This document shows, piece by piece, positions 11,896 through 13,566 of a stretch of 13,566 nucleotides of DNA. Numbering within the stretch: the stretch's first letter is position 1; every line of letters begins with the position of its first letter. Location of the stretch: contig CAOKJJ010000144.1 in assembly GCA_948468465.1 (NCBI GenBank), positions 1-13,566 on the forward strand, read 5' to 3'. The position numbers were made by a program, and so were the translations under genes. The notes beneath the pieces are model-generated. The model had not been told where the DNA came from. It did not search any database and worked only from the letters and a program-made list of their open reading frames with translations. The stretch is from an uncultured Eubacterium sp. (GTDB lineage Bacteria; Bacillota_A; Clostridia; Lachnospirales; Lachnospiraceae).

Positions 11896-13566
11896 TCAAA
11901 TATTTTTATCCTCTTTTCCGACACTGCCGATTTCCGGCGCAAACCGCAGCTTATGATCCGCAATATTCGCACAGCTGTTGCTCAGACGGTCCAAGGCGTT
12001 TAAGATTTTATAAAATGGCTTTGTAAGCTTTGCGCTGCACTTTCCTTTTTCGACACGATCCAGGTGTGCTTTTCGCATATGCAGGCTCAAATCCAGCATC
12101 TTCTCTTTTTTCTTTCGAATCTTTTTCATTTTATAGCGGTCGCCGCTTACCAGCATTTGAAATGCTTCTTCATACAAATCCGCGGCTAACAGAAAGCTTT
12201 GTTCAAGATCTTTGCGTGCTTCTTTGGAATACACGGAACTCTTTTTCTTCTTTTCCCCTTGTTCCGCAATAAGCGCCAAAACTTCCTGGCATAAATACGC
12301 AATACGGTCGAAATCTCCCAACAGATACAGAAAGCCTGCTGCTTCATTTGCCTGTTCTTCACTCATGCTGCCTGCGGAAAACAGCTCGGACAGATATTCC
12401 GTCACCTGCTCATACAGCCTGCGCGCCTGATTCGTACGCTCCATCATCTGCTCATATGCGTTTCTTTCTTCCGACTTCATCAAACCAGAAAGATCCGATA
12501 ACAGTCCGCCTGCACATTGCCCGCAATGAATCATTTCTTTTTCCACCAGATGAAGCGCCGCCGCAGGCTGCGTAATTAATTTATTGTCCAGATAAACAGG
12601 CTCGGACAATGCCTGCGGTAATTTTGTGCCTTCCCTTACAATCGCGGATACAAGCTTTACCATATAAGGCAGAAGAGGCGTCCAAATAAGCGTCATAATA
12701 AGATTAAACATCGTATGCGCATTTGCAATCTGTCTGGAAATCACTTCCACCTCAGGCCCCGCCGGCGAAAGCATGCGTATGACTGCCGCAAACGGACGGA
12801 TAAACCAGATAAACAGCAGGCACCCAGATAAATTGAAGATGCAGTGTGCCAGGGCTGTCCGCTTGGCATCCTTTGCCTGTCCGACAGAAGCTAACAGCGC
12901 GGTAATCGTAGTGCCGACATTATCGCCAAGCAGAATCGGGATGGCGCCTGCCAGTCCGAGTATGCTCGTAACCCCATCTGCTAACGGCTGTTCTGCAAAG
13001 TTCTGCAGCACCGCAATCGTGGCGGAGCTGCTCTGGACTACAAGTGTCATAAAAGTGCCGACAAGCACGCCAAGCACCGGGATATGAGCTACCTTTTCAA
13101 TCATATTTAAAAAGAACGGGCTGCCTGCAAGCGGCTTCATTACGCTGCCCATCGTTTCAATTCCCAAAAACAGCAGGCCAAAGGCAAATACTGTCTGCCC
13201 GACATTTTTTGCCTTTTCCGACCTTGCAATGTAAGACACCGCAAATCCCGCAAAAATAAACAGGTAAATATAATCGCTGATTTTAAACGCAATGATCTGC
13301 GCCGTCATCGTCGTTCCTATATTTGCGCCAAGTATAATCGAAACAGACTGCGGCAGGCTCATCAATCCCGCGCTGACAAATCCAATCGCCATGACTGTCG
13401 TAGCAGAGCTGCTTTGCAGTACCGCCGTCGTTAAGGCGCCTGCAAGAACTCCCATCACCGGATTTTTCGTCAGCAGCGCCAGAATGCTTTTCATTTTTTC
13501 ACCAGCGGCTTTCTGCAGGCATTCGCTCATCATGTTCATGCCAAAAATAAATACTGCCAGGCCGCC
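11896..13566 (-). CDS. Na+/phosphate cotransporter with PhoU-like C-terminal domain (5' end beyond window)
   Basis: A NptA/PNaS-family membrane protein expected to import phosphate with sodium, or regulate it. The visible part is 556 residues; the frame is open to the right edge with the family-typical GGLAVFIFGMNMMSECLQKA, so perhaps only a few tens of N-terminal residues are missing. The hallmark inverted repeat is present: QSSSATT at 51-57 with GANIGTT at 80-86, and QSSSAT at 178-183 with GDNVGTT about 35 residues on. Hydrophobic segments fill residues 1 to about 310. The remainder is a helical, charged PhoU-like domain (about 335-545) ending in a basic region. No terminator is seen after it, and the ATPase gene beyond has its own promoter. 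Confidence 0.92.
   Translation of the reverse strand, partial: GGLAVFIFGMNMMSECLQKAAGEKMKSILALLTKNPVMGVLAGALTTAVLQSSSATTVMAIGFVSAGLMSLPQSVSIILGANIGTTMTAQIIAFKISDYIYLFIFAGFAVSYIARSEKAKNVGQTVFAFGLLFLGIETMGSVMKPLAGSPFFLNMIEKVAHIPVLGVLVGTFMTLVVQSSSATIAVLQNFAEQPLADGVTSILGLAGAIPILLGDNVGTTITALLASVGQAKDAKRTALAHCIFNLSGCLLFIWFIRPFAAVIRMLSPAGPEVEVISRQIANAHTMFNLIMTLIWTPLLPYMVKLVSAIVREGTKLPQALSEPVYLDNKLITQPAAALHLVEKEMIHCGQCAGGLLSDLSGLMKSEERNAYEQMMERTNQARRLYEQVTEYLSELFSAGSMSEEQANEAAGFLYLLGDFDRIAYLCQEVLALIAEQGEKKKKSSVYSKEARKDLEQSFLLAADLYEEAFQMLVSGDRYKMKKIRKKKEKMLDLSLHMRKAHLDRVEKGKCSAKLTKPFYKILNALDRLSNSCANIADHKLRFAPEIGSVGKEDKNI

Noticed and set aside
11747..11899. N-terminal extension of the ATPase to a TTG at 11899
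   Set aside because: It runs through a near-consensus promoter; the ATG at 11746 has GGAGGTG upstream.

Overview
The window reads as a chromosomal piece of an anaerobic, endospore-forming Firmicute of the class Clostridia, most like a gut Lachnospiraceae member. The grounds are a complete eight-gene spoIIIA sporulation operon, strong AGGAGG-type ribosome binding sites, several GTG starts, sigma-A-like promoters and a Clostridia-style Na/phosphate cotransporter. The organism assignment is inference. All genes but two small ones lie on the minus strand, so transcription mostly runs from high to low coordinates.

Layout from right to left in transcription order. (1) 11896-13566: a Na+/Pi cotransporter with a PhoU-like tail, cut by the right window edge. 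(2) 10118-11746: an AAA ATPase with a C-terminal PD-(D/E)XK-like segment, transcribed from its own near-consensus promoter. (3) 8934-10049: an AT-rich block with a small Cro/C1-type HTH regulator, a divergent pair of small plus-strand reading frames that both end at homopolymer runs, a strong terminator and a doubtful 66-residue ORF. It looks like accessory DNA. (4) 7389-8719: aroK and aroD, translationally coupled and driven by a clear sigma-A promoter. (5) 1765-7205: spoIIIAA-AB-AC-AD-AE-AF-AG-AH, tightly packed up to AF, with larger gaps before AG and AH. (6) 89-1447: a bacteriohemerythrin / CheX-like(?) / receiver fusion. Hairpins flank this gene on both sides.

The spoIIIA proteins build the mother-cell side of the channel that spans the space between mother cell and forespore. 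AA is the ATPase, AB to AE are membrane parts, and AF, AG and AH are ring proteins; AH meets forespore SpoIIQ. Two sites here, before spoIIIAA and before spoIIIAH, share the octamer AATACAAT with a TCAT-containing -35 placed 14 bases upstream. This fits two sigma-E promoters, one for the whole operon and one for AH. The operon-head site overlaps the terminator that ends the aro transcript.

The features most worth a second look are: coding tandem repeats in the intermembrane regions of both SpoIIIAE and SpoIIIAH; the duplicated sigma-E-like promoter; the promoter/terminator overlap; the AT-rich HTH/small-ORF module, whose reading frame continues past an A7 run in the -1 frame; and the hemerythrin-receiver fusion. 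I do not see a clearly new multi-gene defence or mobile system. The best candidate for something undescribed is the 8934-10049 module, possibly together with the ATPase gene beside it.
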